Shown here: positions 7,682 to 15,524 of the stretch, in pieces
Numbering within the stretch: position 1 is the stretch's first letter
Layout of the letters: each line of letters starts with the position of its first letter
Assembly: GCA_964604955.1 (NCBI GenBank)
Contig: CAZSBE010000011.1
Location: forward strand, 1-45,803
DNA from: JALGWA01 sp964604955
GTDB taxonomy: Bacteria; Arandabacterota; Arandabacteria; Arandabacterales; JALGWA01
Direction of reading: 5' to 3'
Length of the DNA: 45,803 bases
Translations under genes and position numbers: made by a program
The notes under the pieces: generated by a model
Seen by the model: the letters and a program-made list of their open reading frames with translations, nothing else
The model's database searches: none
What the model was told of the DNA's origin: nothing

Positions 7682-8761
7682 TTGAGAGCGGCTATACTGG
7701 ATGACCTGATTGACGAGTTCGCCCCCCTGGGCTGCGCCCAGTCCGCCCCGCGTATCTCGTGGATAGGCAGAAGGGACCTCGAGATCGACCGCTTCTACGT
7801 TGCCTGGAGCCCCGGGCAGCTTGAGGGCATAGTCGCCAAGACCGAGGGAGAAGCCGGCACGTACGTGGCCTACATGGGCGGCATCGATGAGAAGGCGCGG
7901 GCGCTTCTTGCCGGCTCATTGAATTCGGCGGGCGGCCTGCTCGTGAGATTCGTGGGACACGCGTGGCGGTATCATTCCTGGGGAGTCGTGTCGACAATCG
8001 CCAGGGCGCTCGCGGTGAGGGAGCCGGTTCCCGTGCGCGTGCTCGGCAAGGAAGCCGACCATAAGGTGATGACCTTTCTCCCTGCCGGTGACGTCCCCAA
8101 GGTGAGGGAGGCCGTGTTCGCCGGAGGAGCCGGCCGTTACGGACTCTATAGCAAATGTTCTTTCACGGCCGCCGGCAAGGGGACTTTCTACGGCGAGAAG
8201 GGCAGCAAGCCGACGGTCGGGCAGGCCGGGAAACTCGAAGAGGTCGAAGAGGAGAAGCTGGAAGTCAGGGTGCCGCAGGAGAAGCTCGGCCGCGTGCTTT
8301 CGGCCCTCAGAAGATCGCATCCCTACGAGGAGCCCGTAATAGAGGTCTACGAGACGACGACCGGGACCGAATACGGCGAGGGCAGGACGGGCACGCTCGA
8401 GAGCCCGCTTGCCGCGCAGGGCGCTTCCAGGCGGATAGCCTCGGTCCTGGGTTCCCAGCCCGTTCTGAACCTTGGGAGGGAGCAGGCCGAAACGGTCTTC
8501 ATCTGGGACGGCGATCCGGGCGAAGGTCTCTACGAGGCGTCGCTGTCGGGAGTGGGGCTCTACGTCGGGCCGGATTCGAAGGGGCTGGGCAAAGTCGTGG
8601 CGCGCAAGTCTCCGGTCGGCATTGTGGAGTTCCCGAGGTACTGCTTCCTGCTGGCCGGTGCCAAGGAACTTGTATACGTGGTAAGAGAAACGTCAAAAAG
8701 GGAAGGGTGGGGAGTAAAGACGTACCTGCCTACGAGAGCGGGAGGAGAAGGAGTTCGCTGA
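7682..8761 (+). CDS. Nif3-like (GTP cyclohydrolase I type 2 / YqfO) protein, divergent
   Basis: A 359-residue protein related to the NIF3/YqfO family, toroidal metal proteins of uncertain function. The clear part is the central insert (about residues 127-228), the CutA/PII-like YqfO domain: HKVMTFLPAGDVPKVREAVF, then IGxY-like GRYGLYSKCSF, GTFYGEKGSKPTVGQAG and SHPYEEPVIEVY. The flanking Nif3 halves are hard to recognise. The start LDDLIDEFAPLGCAQS fits, but the usual HHP metal-binding motif and the C-terminal H...E ligands are absent, so it may not bind two metals. The start is TTG 7682 after a G-rich site. Its stop overlaps the start of the C4 zinc-ribbon gene (TGATG); Nif3 next to this zinc-ribbon protein is a recurrent pairing. 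Confidence 0.8.
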   Translation: MRAAILDDLIDEFAPLGCAQSAPRISWIGRRDLEIDRFYVAWSPGQLEGIVAKTEGEAGTYVAYMGGIDEKARALLAGSLNSAGGLLVRFVGHAWRYHSWGVVSTIARALAVREPVPVRVLGKEADHKVMTFLPAGDVPKVREAVFAGGAGRYGLYSKCSFTAAGKGTFYGEKGSKPTVGQAGKLEEVEEEKLEVRVPQEKLGRVLSALRRSHPYEEPVIEVYETTTGTEYGEGRTGTLESPLAAQGASRRIASVLGSQPVLNLGREQAETVFIWDGDPGEGLYEASLSGVGLYVGPDSKGLGKVVARKSPVGIVEFPRYCFLLAGAKELVYVVRETSKREGWGVKTYLPTRAGGEGVR

Positions 8762-9468
8762 TGAAAGATACGCTGGGTATCCTCTTCGAGCTTCAGAAGC
8801 TCGATGATGAGATAGACGCGCTGGAGAAGGAAAAGGCCACGATTCCCGGGGATAAGGAAGATATCGACAGCAAGCTCAAGCAGATGGAGCAGGCTATCCA
8901 GACGATCAAGGATGAGTCGATCGATGTCGCCAAGACCCGGGATGGGAAAGAAACCGATCTCAAGGCGATTGCGGAGCAGATAAACAAGTTCCAGGGCCAG
9001 CTCTACCTGGTCAAGACCAATCGTGAATACGAGACCCTCCAGCACGAGATAGACGCTCTCAAGGAGAAGAGCTCGAAAATCGAGGACGCCATCCTTGAGC
9101 TTCTCGAGAACACGGAGAAGATCTCCGGCACGGCCGCGGAAGAGGAGAGTAAGCTCGCAGGTTACAGGCGCGAGGCCGAGAAGGACAAGAGCGACCTCAG
9201 CGCGCGGGATAAGGAGCTGTCCGACCAGATTGCGATCAAGAAGGACGAGAGGAAGAGGCTCGTCGTCGACATCGATGACGCCCTGCTCTCGAGGTACGAG
9301 CGGATAAGGGAGAACAAGTCCGGGCTGGCCGTCGCCGCGGTTCAGAACGGAGCGTGCGGCGGGTGCTTCCGGCGAATACCCCCGCAGGAGATCCAGGAGC
9401 TCAAGCAGATGCAGCGCATAATCGCCTGCGAGGGCTGCGGCCGCATCATAGTATGGAGAGAAGGGTGA
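8761..9468 (+). CDS. C4-type zinc-ribbon coiled-coil protein (CT398/DUF164-like)
   Basis: A 235-residue cytoplasmic protein. Residues from about 10 to 190 form a long charged coiled coil, rich in E/K heptads and including KTNREYETLQHEIDAL, a family hallmark. The C-terminus is a four-cysteine zinc ribbon: CGGCFRRIPPQ, then about 20 residues on, CEGCGRIIVW. The family is widespread and structurally known, but its function is not established; its neighbours suggest a link to nucleic-acid or RNA handling. The ATG at 8761 overlaps the previous stop by one base, and RNase HI follows one base after its stop. Nothing is missing relative to the family. Confidence 0.9.
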   Translation: MKDTLGILFELQKLDDEIDALEKEKATIPGDKEDIDSKLKQMEQAIQTIKDESIDVAKTRDGKETDLKAIAEQINKFQGQLYLVKTNREYETLQHEIDALKEKSSKIEDAILELLENTEKISGTAAEEESKLAGYRREAEKDKSDLSARDKELSDQIAIKKDERKRLVVDIDDALLSRYERIRENKSGLAVAAVQNGACGGCFRRIPPQEIQELKQMQRIIACEGCGRIIVWREG

Positions 9469-9469
9469 T

Positions 9470-10060
9470 TTGACGCGCAATAAGTCGGACCTCGCACATG
9501 CTCTGGAGCTTCTCGCTTCCGGAAGCCGGGTCGAAGAGGCCTGGTCTGAAGCCGGATTCGCTTCCCCCGAAAAACTCGCCGCCGCCATTCTAGCGCTCTC
9601 CGCGGACCTGTCCTCACATAAATCCCCGGCCTCTCATCTCAAAGTGATAGCCTATTCCGACGGGGCTTCGATCGGCAATCCCGGCGAGGCAGGTTGCGGC
9701 GCGCTCATCACCGCCGAGGACGGGACGGAGCTGGCGGAGGACAGTTGCTATCTCGGCAGGGCGACCAACAACGTCGCCGAGTACGAGGCCGCCATCCTGG
9801 CGCTGGAGAAAGCCCGCGAGCTGGGCGCCGCGGAGATCGAGCTCAGGCTTGACAGCGAGCTCGTTGCGAAGCAGATTAAGGGGGAGTACAGGGTGAAAGA
9901 CCCGGCGCTTGCGAAGCTCCACCGGCGCCTTAAAGAACTGGCGAAACACTTTGATCAATTTTCAGTTACACATGTGCGCAGGAAGCACAATAAGAAGGCG
10001 GACAACCTGGCGAACCTGGCCATAGCAGCGCATCAAGAGGACAGGTCCGGAGCAGGTTAG
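9470..10060 (+). CDS. rnhA: Ribonuclease HI with N-terminal extension
   Basis: A 196-residue RNase HI that cuts the RNA strand of RNA-DNA hybrids. All four catalytic acids are present: D64 in SDGASIGNPGEAG, E104 in NNVAEYEAAI, D128 in LRLDSELVAKQI and D178 in NKKADNLANLA. The RNase H fold covers about residues 58-188. A helical extension of about 55 residues precedes it (ALELLASGSRVEEAWSEAGF and onward). This is not the usual hybrid-binding domain and looks somewhat like a helix-turn-helix. The start is TTG 9470, directly after the zinc-ribbon stop. The 3' end runs into the RNase P RNA gene: its last codons and TAG stop (10058-10060) form the 5' strand of RNase P helix P1. Confidence 0.93.
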   Translation: MTRNKSDLAHALELLASGSRVEEAWSEAGFASPEKLAAAILALSADLSSHKSPASHLKVIAYSDGASIGNPGEAGCGALITAEDGTELAEDSCYLGRATNNVAEYEAAILALEKARELGAAEIELRLDSELVAKQIKGEYRVKDPALAKLHRRLKELAKHFDQFSVTHVRRKHNKKADNLANLAIAAHQEDRSGAG

Positions 10061-10424
10061 GTGGTCGCGCACGGCTTGCCGTGTGAGGAAAGTCCGAGCT
10101 CCAAAGGGCAGGGTGCTGGGTAACTCCCAGTGGGAGCGATCCTAAGGAAAGTGCCACAGAAAGCATACCGCCGGCTCCGGCCGGCAAGGGTGAAACGGTG
10201 AGGTAAGAGCTCACCAGTGCTCCCGGTGACGGGGGCAGCTAGGCAAACCCCACCTGGAGCAAGGCCAAATAGGGGAAGAGAAGTTGCCCGCTTCGTTATG
10301 ATTCCCGGGTTGGGCCGCATGAGGTGCGGGGCAATCCGCATCCTTAGATTAATGACCATCGTCCCGGGGGGGATGGGCGGCTATGGGCCCCCGGGAACAG
10401 AACTCGGCTTACTACCTGCTCCGC
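10048..10424 (+). ncRNA. rnpB: RNase P RNA, bacterial class A
   Basis: The catalytic RNA that trims tRNA 5' ends. Conserved blocks occur in the right order: GAGGAAAGTCCGAGCTCC (from 10084; P4 5' strand), AGGGCAGGGTGCTGGGTAAC, AAAGTGCCACAGAAA, GGTGAAACGGTGAGGTAAGAG, GGAGCAAGGCCAAATAGGGG, and ACAGAACTCGGCTTAC near the 3' end (P4 3' strand). Helix P1 pairs GGAGCAGG (10049-10056) with CCTGCTCC (10415-10422), plus one C-G pair outside. The mature length is about 375 nt. The exact ends are inferred from P1. The 5' end overlaps the end of rnhA. No promoter was recognised, so it may be processed from a longer transcript. Confidence 0.95.
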
Positions 10425-10514
10425 CACCCGCCCGGTTTTCAGGATTTCGCTACTTGAGGCCCGGGCCCTTTCCGATAAGGTCTATGTAGCATCAGGTCGA
10501 GGTTGGTTCGATAT

Positions 10515-12677
10515 ATGGCAGGCAAGCGCGAAAAGACAGCGTCCGCAGATCCCGGGATAGACCGGTTCCTGTCGGGTATTATGGCCCTGCGCCCCGACGC
10601 CGACCGCGACCTTATCAGGCGCGCATACATCTTCAGCCAGATGGCCCATGAGGGCCAGATGCGCCTGTCGGGGGCCCCCTATCTCACGCACAGCGTTGAG
10701 ACGGCCCGCATACTCGCCGAACTCAACCTCGACTCCGTGACCATCGCCGGCGGGCTCCTGCACGACATAGTCGAGGATACACCTGTGGGGCTCGATGAGA
10801 TCAGGCACGAATTCGGCGATGAAGTGGCCGACATCGTTGACGGGGTCACCCACATAAGCGAGATGAGTTTCGAGAGCCCCGAGAAGCAGCAGATGGAGAA
10901 CTACAGGAAGATGCTGCTCTCGATGGCCAAGGACGTCCGCGTGATACTCATAAAGATCGCGGACCGTCTCCACAATATGCGCACGCTCCAGTACCTGCCC
11001 GAAGAGGACAGGGTGAGGATCTCGAATGAAACGCTCGACGTATTCGCTCCCCTGGCTCACCGGCTCGGTATCGCCAGGGTGAAGTGGGAACTCGAGGACC
11101 TCGCGCTCAAGCACATAGACCCGGATGCCTACGAGTTTCTCTCGAGGCAGATCGCGAAGAGCCGCAGAGAGCGCGAGCGGTACATCGAAGAGCTCAAGGC
11201 CCCGCTGATGGAGAAGCTGGAGGAAAACGGCATCGATGCCGAGGTGGAGGGCAGAGCCAAGCACTTCTACAGTATATACATGAAGATGCAGAATCAGGGC
11301 CGTCCCATAGAGGATATTTTCGACCTCCTGGCCGTGAGGGTCATCACAAAGGACGTCGCCGACTGCTACAAGGCGCTGGGAGTCATTCACTCGAACTTCA
11401 CGCCGGTCATCGACCGCATAAAGGACTTCATTGCAACGCCGAAGCACAACATGTACAGGTCGCTTCATACCACAGTAATAGGGCCGCGCGGGGAGATGGT
11501 GGAGATTCAGATCCGTACGCAGGACATGCACAAGACGGCCGAGGAGGGTATCGCCGCCCACTGGCGCTACAAGGAGGGCGGCAAGTCGGACCGCGACCTC
11601 GACCGCCAGCTGACCTGGCTCAGGCAGACGCTCGAATGGCTCCGCGACTTCACCGATCCCAACGAGTTCCTGACCTCGCTCAAGGCGGACCTGTATCATA
11701 ATGAGATATTCATATTCACGCCCAAGGGCGATCTCAAGAATCTGCCCATGGGAGCGACGCCCATCGACTTCGCCTACGCCGTTCACACCGAGGTCGGGCG
11801 CCACTGCGTCGGCGCAAAGGTGAACGGCAGGCTCGTCCCCTTCAACTACCAGCTCAAGAACGGCGACACCGTGGAGATAATCACCCAGAAGGACGCCGAG
11901 CCCAACGACGACTGGCTCAAGGTCGTCACGACGTCGACGGCGAGGTCCAGGATAAAGAGATGGCTCAAGTCCAAGGGTTACAGCGACAGCGTCGAACAGG
12001 GCAAGAGCCTGCTGGAGAAGGCCTTCAAGAAGGCACATCGGGATGCGCTCAAGGACAAGGACCTCGACGAGCTGGCCCAGTCCTTCGGCAAGGACGATGC
12101 CGAGCAGCTCCTCGCGGCGATCGGCCTCGGCGAGATATCCATCGTCCAGGTCGTGCGGAAGGCCTTCCCGGAGGAGGAGAAGGCGCCAGACTTCTTCAAA
12201 GACGTGCGTCCGTCCGCGCCGCCTTCCGGCGTCAGGGTACAGGGCATGGACAATATCGTCGTCCGCTTCGCCAAGTGCTGCCAGCCGGTTCCGGGTGACG
12301 ACATAGTCGGCCTAGTGACCAAGGGGCGGGGCATTTCGGTGCACAGGTCGTTCTGCTCCAATGTGGTGAACCTGGGCGTCGACAGCGGCAGTGTCATCAA
12401 GGTCGAATGGGACACCGAGCCCAGGCAGGCATTCCCGGTGCTCATCACCGTCACCAACGAGGACCGCCGTAACATGCTGGCCGAGATAGCCAAGGCCATA
12501 TCGGACGAGAACGCGGATATCCTGAGCGCCGACGTCAGGAGCGAGGGCGTCATGGGAATGGCCTCTTTCCTCGTCGACGTCCGAAATCTTCACCAGCTGG
12601 ACCGGGTCGTCAAGTCGATCGGCAGGATCAAAGGTGTGCACAACGTCACAAGGAAAGGTGACGCGTTCAGTGAGTGA
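10515..12677 (+). CDS. rel: Bifunctional (p)ppGpp synthetase/hydrolase, RelA/SpoT family
   Basis: A 720-residue RSH enzyme that makes and degrades the stringent-response alarmones ppGpp/pppGpp. The hydrolase HD domain is intact (YLTHSVETARIL; H83-D84 in LLHDIVEDT). The synthetase domain is intact (DLLAVRVIT, PKHNMYRSLHTTV, EIQIRT). It has the RxKD signature (R301-I302-K303-D304) of Mn-dependent bifunctional enzymes rather than the EXDD form of RelA-only enzymes. TGS (about 390-450), a conserved Cys/His region (KCCQPVPGDDIVG) and a C-terminal ACT domain (about 650-720) follow. The ATG at 10515 is preferred; a TTG at 10503 lies on top of the purine-rich site. It appears to be the only long RSH gene in the window. 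Confidence 0.95.
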   Translation: MAGKREKTASADPGIDRFLSGIMALRPDADRDLIRRAYIFSQMAHEGQMRLSGAPYLTHSVETARILAELNLDSVTIAGGLLHDIVEDTPVGLDEIRHEFGDEVADIVDGVTHISEMSFESPEKQQMENYRKMLLSMAKDVRVILIKIADRLHNMRTLQYLPEEDRVRISNETLDVFAPLAHRLGIARVKWELEDLALKHIDPDAYEFLSRQIAKSRRERERYIEELKAPLMEKLEENGIDAEVEGRAKHFYSIYMKMQNQGRPIEDIFDLLAVRVITKDVADCYKALGVIHSNFTPVIDRIKDFIATPKHNMYRSLHTTVIGPRGEMVEIQIRTQDMHKTAEEGIAAHWRYKEGGKSDRDLDRQLTWLRQTLEWLRDFTDPNEFLTSLKADLYHNEIFIFTPKGDLKNLPMGATPIDFAYAVHTEVGRHCVGAKVNGRLVPFNYQLKNGDTVEIITQKDAEPNDDWLKVVTTSTARSRIKRWLKSKGYSDSVEQGKSLLEKAFKKAHRDALKDKDLDELAQSFGKDDAEQLLAAIGLGEISIVQVVRKAFPEEEKAPDFFKDVRPSAPPSGVRVQGMDNIVVRFAKCCQPVPGDDIVGLVTKGRGISVHRSFCSNVVNLGVDSGSVIKVEWDTEPRQAFPVLITVTNEDRRNMLAEIAKAISDENADILSADVRSEGVMGMASFLVDVRNLHQLDRVVKSIGRIKGVHNVTRKGDAFSE

Positions 12678-12729
12678 CGGATCTGTATCCCGCCCGGCAG
12701 TTCCCTCAAGGACGCTCGTTGGCGGCCGC

Positions 12730-13479
12730 ATGTCTCTCAAATACGGCTGTCTCGACTACCCCTGGCTCGCGCACGGCACGGTTGTATTCAAAGACAGGGG
12801 ATTCGAGAGGCCGGATTCCGCCTGGCGCGGGCGCGTGGCTGATTTCGTCCGGGACCATGTCAGCCCCGCCCCCCGGAAAATCGTGATACCCGTGCAGGTT
12901 CACGGAAACCGCGTGGTCCGTGTCGAAGGCGGCGGGGACACCTGTGAGACGCCCACTTGTGATGGGCTCGTTACCGCCGGGCGCGGCGTGATGATAGGGG
13001 TCAACACGGCCGACTGCATACCGCTCCTGGCCATCGGCGAAGGCGCCAGGGTCGTGGGGGTCGCCCATTGCGGATGGAGGGGGATTGCCGCCGGCGTAGT
13101 CGGGAGATTCCTCGGAGAGATGAGGGCCGCGGCCGGGCATGGGGCGGGGGGTGGGGGCGCCGGCGTTCCCGGCATGAGACTGCTGGTCGGAGCCTCGGTC
13201 GGGGTTTGCTGCTATGAGGTGGGGGATGATTTCCTCCGCGCCTTCAGCGAGCGGGAGGTCGGCGAGTGCGCGGCTTCGCGCGGCGGGAGAACGGTGTTTG
13301 ATCTCAAGCGCCTCGTATTGATGCGTCTCGCCGACGAGGGCATTGACCGGACGGCGGTTTTCACGGATAATACGTGTACGTCATGTGAAAGCAGGTCGCT
13401 CTCCTCCTACCGGGCTGGCGGCGACACCTGCGGAAGGATGTTTACCTTTGCCATGATCCTGAATGAGGTGGAACGATGA
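12730..13479 (+). CDS. pgeF: Laccase-domain purine nucleoside phosphorylase/adenosine deaminase (YfiH/PgeF)
   Basis: A 249-residue protein of the YfiH/PgeF/LACC1 family. Members act on purine nucleosides, and E. coli PgeF edits peptidoglycan precursors carrying L-Ser. The zinc-site residues are present: H58 in VQVHGNRVV, C96 in NTADCIPLL and H113 in GVAHCGWRG. A further cysteine/serine block, CTSCESRSLSSYR, appears near the end as in the family. The ATG at 12730 gives the usual length. A GTG at 12670, overlapping the end of rel, is a possible earlier start. The middle (about 136-150) holds a Gly-rich stretch, GHGAGGGGAG, of low complexity. Its stop overlaps the next start (ATGA). Confidence 0.9.
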   Translation: MSLKYGCLDYPWLAHGTVVFKDRGFERPDSAWRGRVADFVRDHVSPAPRKIVIPVQVHGNRVVRVEGGGDTCETPTCDGLVTAGRGVMIGVNTADCIPLLAIGEGARVVGVAHCGWRGIAAGVVGRFLGEMRAAAGHGAGGGGAGVPGMRLLVGASVGVCCYEVGDDFLRAFSEREVGECAASRGGRTVFDLKRLVLMRLADEGIDRTAVFTDNTCTSCESRSLSSYRAGGDTCGRMFTFAMILNEVER

Positions 13480-14015
13480 GACCATTGATACTCGCCGGGA
13501 TTTGCCTGCTTGTGATCGCCTCAGTGGCCGAGGGTTCCGTAAGCGCCCGTTTCGGCAGGGACTACTTCCACGGGGACCTCTACGATGGCTGCGGCAGCAA
13601 GCCGCCCTCGGCCAATCTGTTCGGCCTGATGGTTCACGTGAGATGGTTGCCTCTGCTCGATTTCGACTTCGGGGCGGAGTATTCATCGAAGGACTTTGGC
13701 GCCGATTGCGCCGGGCGGGACTACGCCGCGGGCCTGAAGCACTTTTCGGTGTCGGCCGATGCCAGTCTCGACATCCTGCCGCTCGGTCTTGTCAAGTTCT
13801 ACGCGGGCGGGGGGCTGAGTTATGACTGGTTCACAAAGTCCGGCGTTCCCGACCTCGACGGCACGGACTCCTCGCCCGGAATGCAGGTTCTGTGCGGCAT
13901 AACCAGCACGCTCCCGGGCCTGGTCAACGCGTACATCGAATTCAGGTATCGATGGCTTGGCGGGGACGTCAACGTGAATACGTCCTCGGCTTATCTCGGG
14001 CTGGAGCTGGGTTAG
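13476..14015 (+). CDS. Predicted exported small beta-barrel protein, unknown function
   Basis: A 179-residue protein with a signal peptide (about residues 1-24, hydrophobic ILAGICLLVIASVAEG). The rest alternates hydrophobic and polar residues in strands and turns (FGLMVHVRWLPLLDFDFGAEY, KFYAGGGLSYDWF, NAYIEFRYRWLGG). It ends in YLGLELG, as in small eight-stranded outer-membrane barrels of the OmpA/OmpW type. No family could be assigned. The ATG overlaps the pgeF stop by four bases and dtd follows 34 bp later, so it is co-transcribed with cytoplasmic housekeeping genes. A soluble periplasmic beta protein remains possible. Confidence 0.72.
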   Translation: MRPLILAGICLLVIASVAEGSVSARFGRDYFHGDLYDGCGSKPPSANLFGLMVHVRWLPLLDFDFGAEYSSKDFGADCAGRDYAAGLKHFSVSADASLDILPLGLVKFYAGGGLSYDWFTKSGVPDLDGTDSSPGMQVLCGITSTLPGLVNAYIEFRYRWLGGDVNVNTSSAYLGLELG

Positions 14016-14049
14016 GGCCCGGGGCCGCGAAGAGCCGCGGAGGGAAGAA

Positions 14050-14487
14050 GTGAGAGCAGTAGTCCAGAGGGTCGCCGGGGCGAAGGTGATTGTCGGCGAG
14101 AGGACGGTCGGGCAGATTGCCGGGGGATTGTGCATACTCCTGGGCGTCCGCGAGGGAGATGGCGACGGGGAGGCCGTCTGGCTGGCCAGGAAGTGCGCGG
14201 GCCTGAGGGTGTTCGAGGACGATGAGGGGCTTATGAACCTCTCCCTCCTGGACGTGGGAGGCTCTGCGCTGGTGGTTTCGCAGTTCACGCTCTACGGGAA
14301 TTGCGACAAGGGCCGGCGCCCGAGTTTCACGGATGCGGCCGAGCCCGAACTGGCCGAGCGGCTCTACGGAGTCTTCGTGAGCGCCCTTCGCGCGGAGGGT
14401 GTTGTGGTGGAGACGGGCGAGTTCGGGGCCCGGATGATGGTCGAGATACGCAACGAGGGTCCGGTGACCCTTATAATAGAAAGGTAG
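14050..14487 (+). CDS. dtd: D-aminoacyl-tRNA deacylase
   Basis: A 145-residue DTD, the usual length, that removes D-amino acids (and glycine) wrongly attached to tRNA. The N-terminal MRAVVQRV start is standard. The two active-site motifs are present: SQFTLYGNCDKGRRPSF, and the cross-subunit Gly-cisPro motif in NEGPVTLIIE at the C-terminus. The start is GTG 14050 after AGGGAAGAA. It lies eight bases before the proposed start of maf, and the two form part of a tightly packed run from pgeF to mtnA. Confidence 0.95.
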   Translation: MRAVVQRVAGAKVIVGERTVGQIAGGLCILLGVREGDGDGEAVWLARKCAGLRVFEDDEGLMNLSLLDVGGSALVVSQFTLYGNCDKGRRPSFTDAAEPELAERLYGVFVSALRAEGVVVETGEFGARMMVEIRNEGPVTLIIER

Positions 14488-14495
14488 AGAGCGGC

Positions 14496-15113
14496 GTGGC
14501 AGGTACGTTTCCGTTTTTTGATCGCGCGCTGGTTCTGGCCTCTGCCTCTCCCCGCAGGCGGTTCCTCCTGGAACTCGTGGGTTTCGAGTTCGAGGTCATT
14601 CCGCCGGCTATAAACGAGGTGGACCATGCGGACGAGGACCCGGTGACGCATGTGATCCGGCTCGCGGAGGTGAAAGCTCGGTCTGTGGCCGGCGTCCTGG
14701 GGGAGGGGCTGGTGCTGGGCGCGGACACCATAGTGCTTCTGGGCGGAGAGATCCTGGAGAAGCCCCGCGATGAGGATGAGGCGTTCGAGATGTTGAGCCG
14801 GCTCTCGGGCGCCTGGCATGTAGTATACACCGGCCTGGCGGTTGTGGATGCCGCGACCGGAGAGAGCGCGGCGGGTTACGAGACGACGCGCGTCAAGATA
14901 AGGGAAATGAGCGCGGGGGAGATAAGGGCGTACATCGGGACGGGCGAGCCCATGGACAAGGCAGGCTCCTACGGCATACAGGGGTACGGCGCGGCCATAG
15001 TCGAAGCCGTGGAGGGTTGCTACTTCAACGTCGTCGGACTCCCGCTAGTAAGATTGCTCCGCCTCCTCAGGGAGCTCGATGGGCGGCCCGGAGGTGAGTC
15101 CCATGCCGGTTGA
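14496..15113 (+). CDS. maf: Maf-family nucleotide pyrophosphatase
   Basis: A 205-residue Maf/YhdE-type house-cleaning enzyme that hydrolyses non-canonical or pyrimidine nucleoside triphosphates. Motifs seen are LASASPRRRFLLELVG at the N-terminus (substrate loop), KARSVA, the catalytic-base region GADTIVLLGGEILEKPRDE, and SGAWHVVYTGLAV. The end KAGSYGIQGYGAAIVEAVEGCYFNVVGLP is also typical. Whether it is of the TTP/UTP or m7GTP class was not decided. The GTG at 14496 is chosen because it follows AGGTAGAGAG and gives the family N-terminus. The frame is open further upstream, but that part only shadows dtd. Confidence 0.93.
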   Translation: MAGTFPFFDRALVLASASPRRRFLLELVGFEFEVIPPAINEVDHADEDPVTHVIRLAEVKARSVAGVLGEGLVLGADTIVLLGGEILEKPRDEDEAFEMLSRLSGAWHVVYTGLAVVDAATGESAAGYETTRVKIREMSAGEIRAYIGTGEPMDKAGSYGIQGYGAAIVEAVEGCYFNVVGLPLVRLLRLLRELDGRPGGESHAG

Positions 15114-15522
15114 GACACATGAATTCGAGATAGACATGAAAGGCTACTGCGACATAAGGGACGTGACGGACGCCGTGGCCGATCTCGTCAGGGGGTCGGA
15201 CATCGGCGAGGGGACCGTGACCGTCTTCACTCCGGGGTCCACCGCCGGGGTTACAACCATCGAATACGAGCCGGGGCTTCTCAGGGACATCCCGGAGGCC
15301 TTTGAAAGGCTCGCCCCGCGCAACATGACATATGCGCATGATGCGACGTGGGGGGACGGTAACGGCTTCTCGCATGTACGGGCGGCGCTGCTCAAGGCCG
15401 GCCTCACGGTCCCTTTCAAATCCAAGAGTCTTCTCCTCGGCACATGGCAGCAGATAGTCGTTATAGATTTCGATAACCGGCCGAGGGGCCGCAGGGTAGT
15501 AGTGCAGATCATGGGAGAATAG
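15103..15522 (+). CDS. yjbQ: Secondary thiamine-phosphate synthase-like enzyme (YjbQ/UPF0047)
   Basis: A 139-residue single-domain protein of the UPF0047/YjbQ family. Some members show weak thiamine-phosphate synthase activity; the true role is unclear. The block GDGNGFSHVRAALLKAGLTV, followed by LLLGTWQQIVVIDFDNRPRGR, is diagnostic. The usual early HTSA motif is replaced here by FTPGSTAGV, which retains the serine/threonine character but not the histidine. The ATG at 15103 is chosen because GGAGGTGAG lies just upstream; it overlaps the end of maf by 11 bases. mtnA follows two bases after its stop. Confidence 0.9.
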   Translation: MPVETHEFEIDMKGYCDIRDVTDAVADLVRGSDIGEGTVTVFTPGSTAGVTTIEYEPGLLRDIPEAFERLAPRNMTYAHDATWGDGNGFSHVRAALLKAGLTVPFKSKSLLLGTWQQIVVIDFDNRPRGRRVVVQIMGE

Positions 15523-15524
15523 GA

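Noticed and set aside
10454..10481. Possible promoter (TTGAGG, 16 bp, TAAGGT) and a GGCCCGGGCC palindrome between rnpB and rel
   Set aside because: Both hexamers are poor, the palindrome has no room for a loop, and no T-run follows, so neither promoter nor terminator can be claimed.
10482..12038. Reverse open frame of 518 codons opposite rel
   Set aside because: It mirrors the codon structure of rel, matches no known family, and covers part of the region just 3' of rnpB; rel has full domain support.
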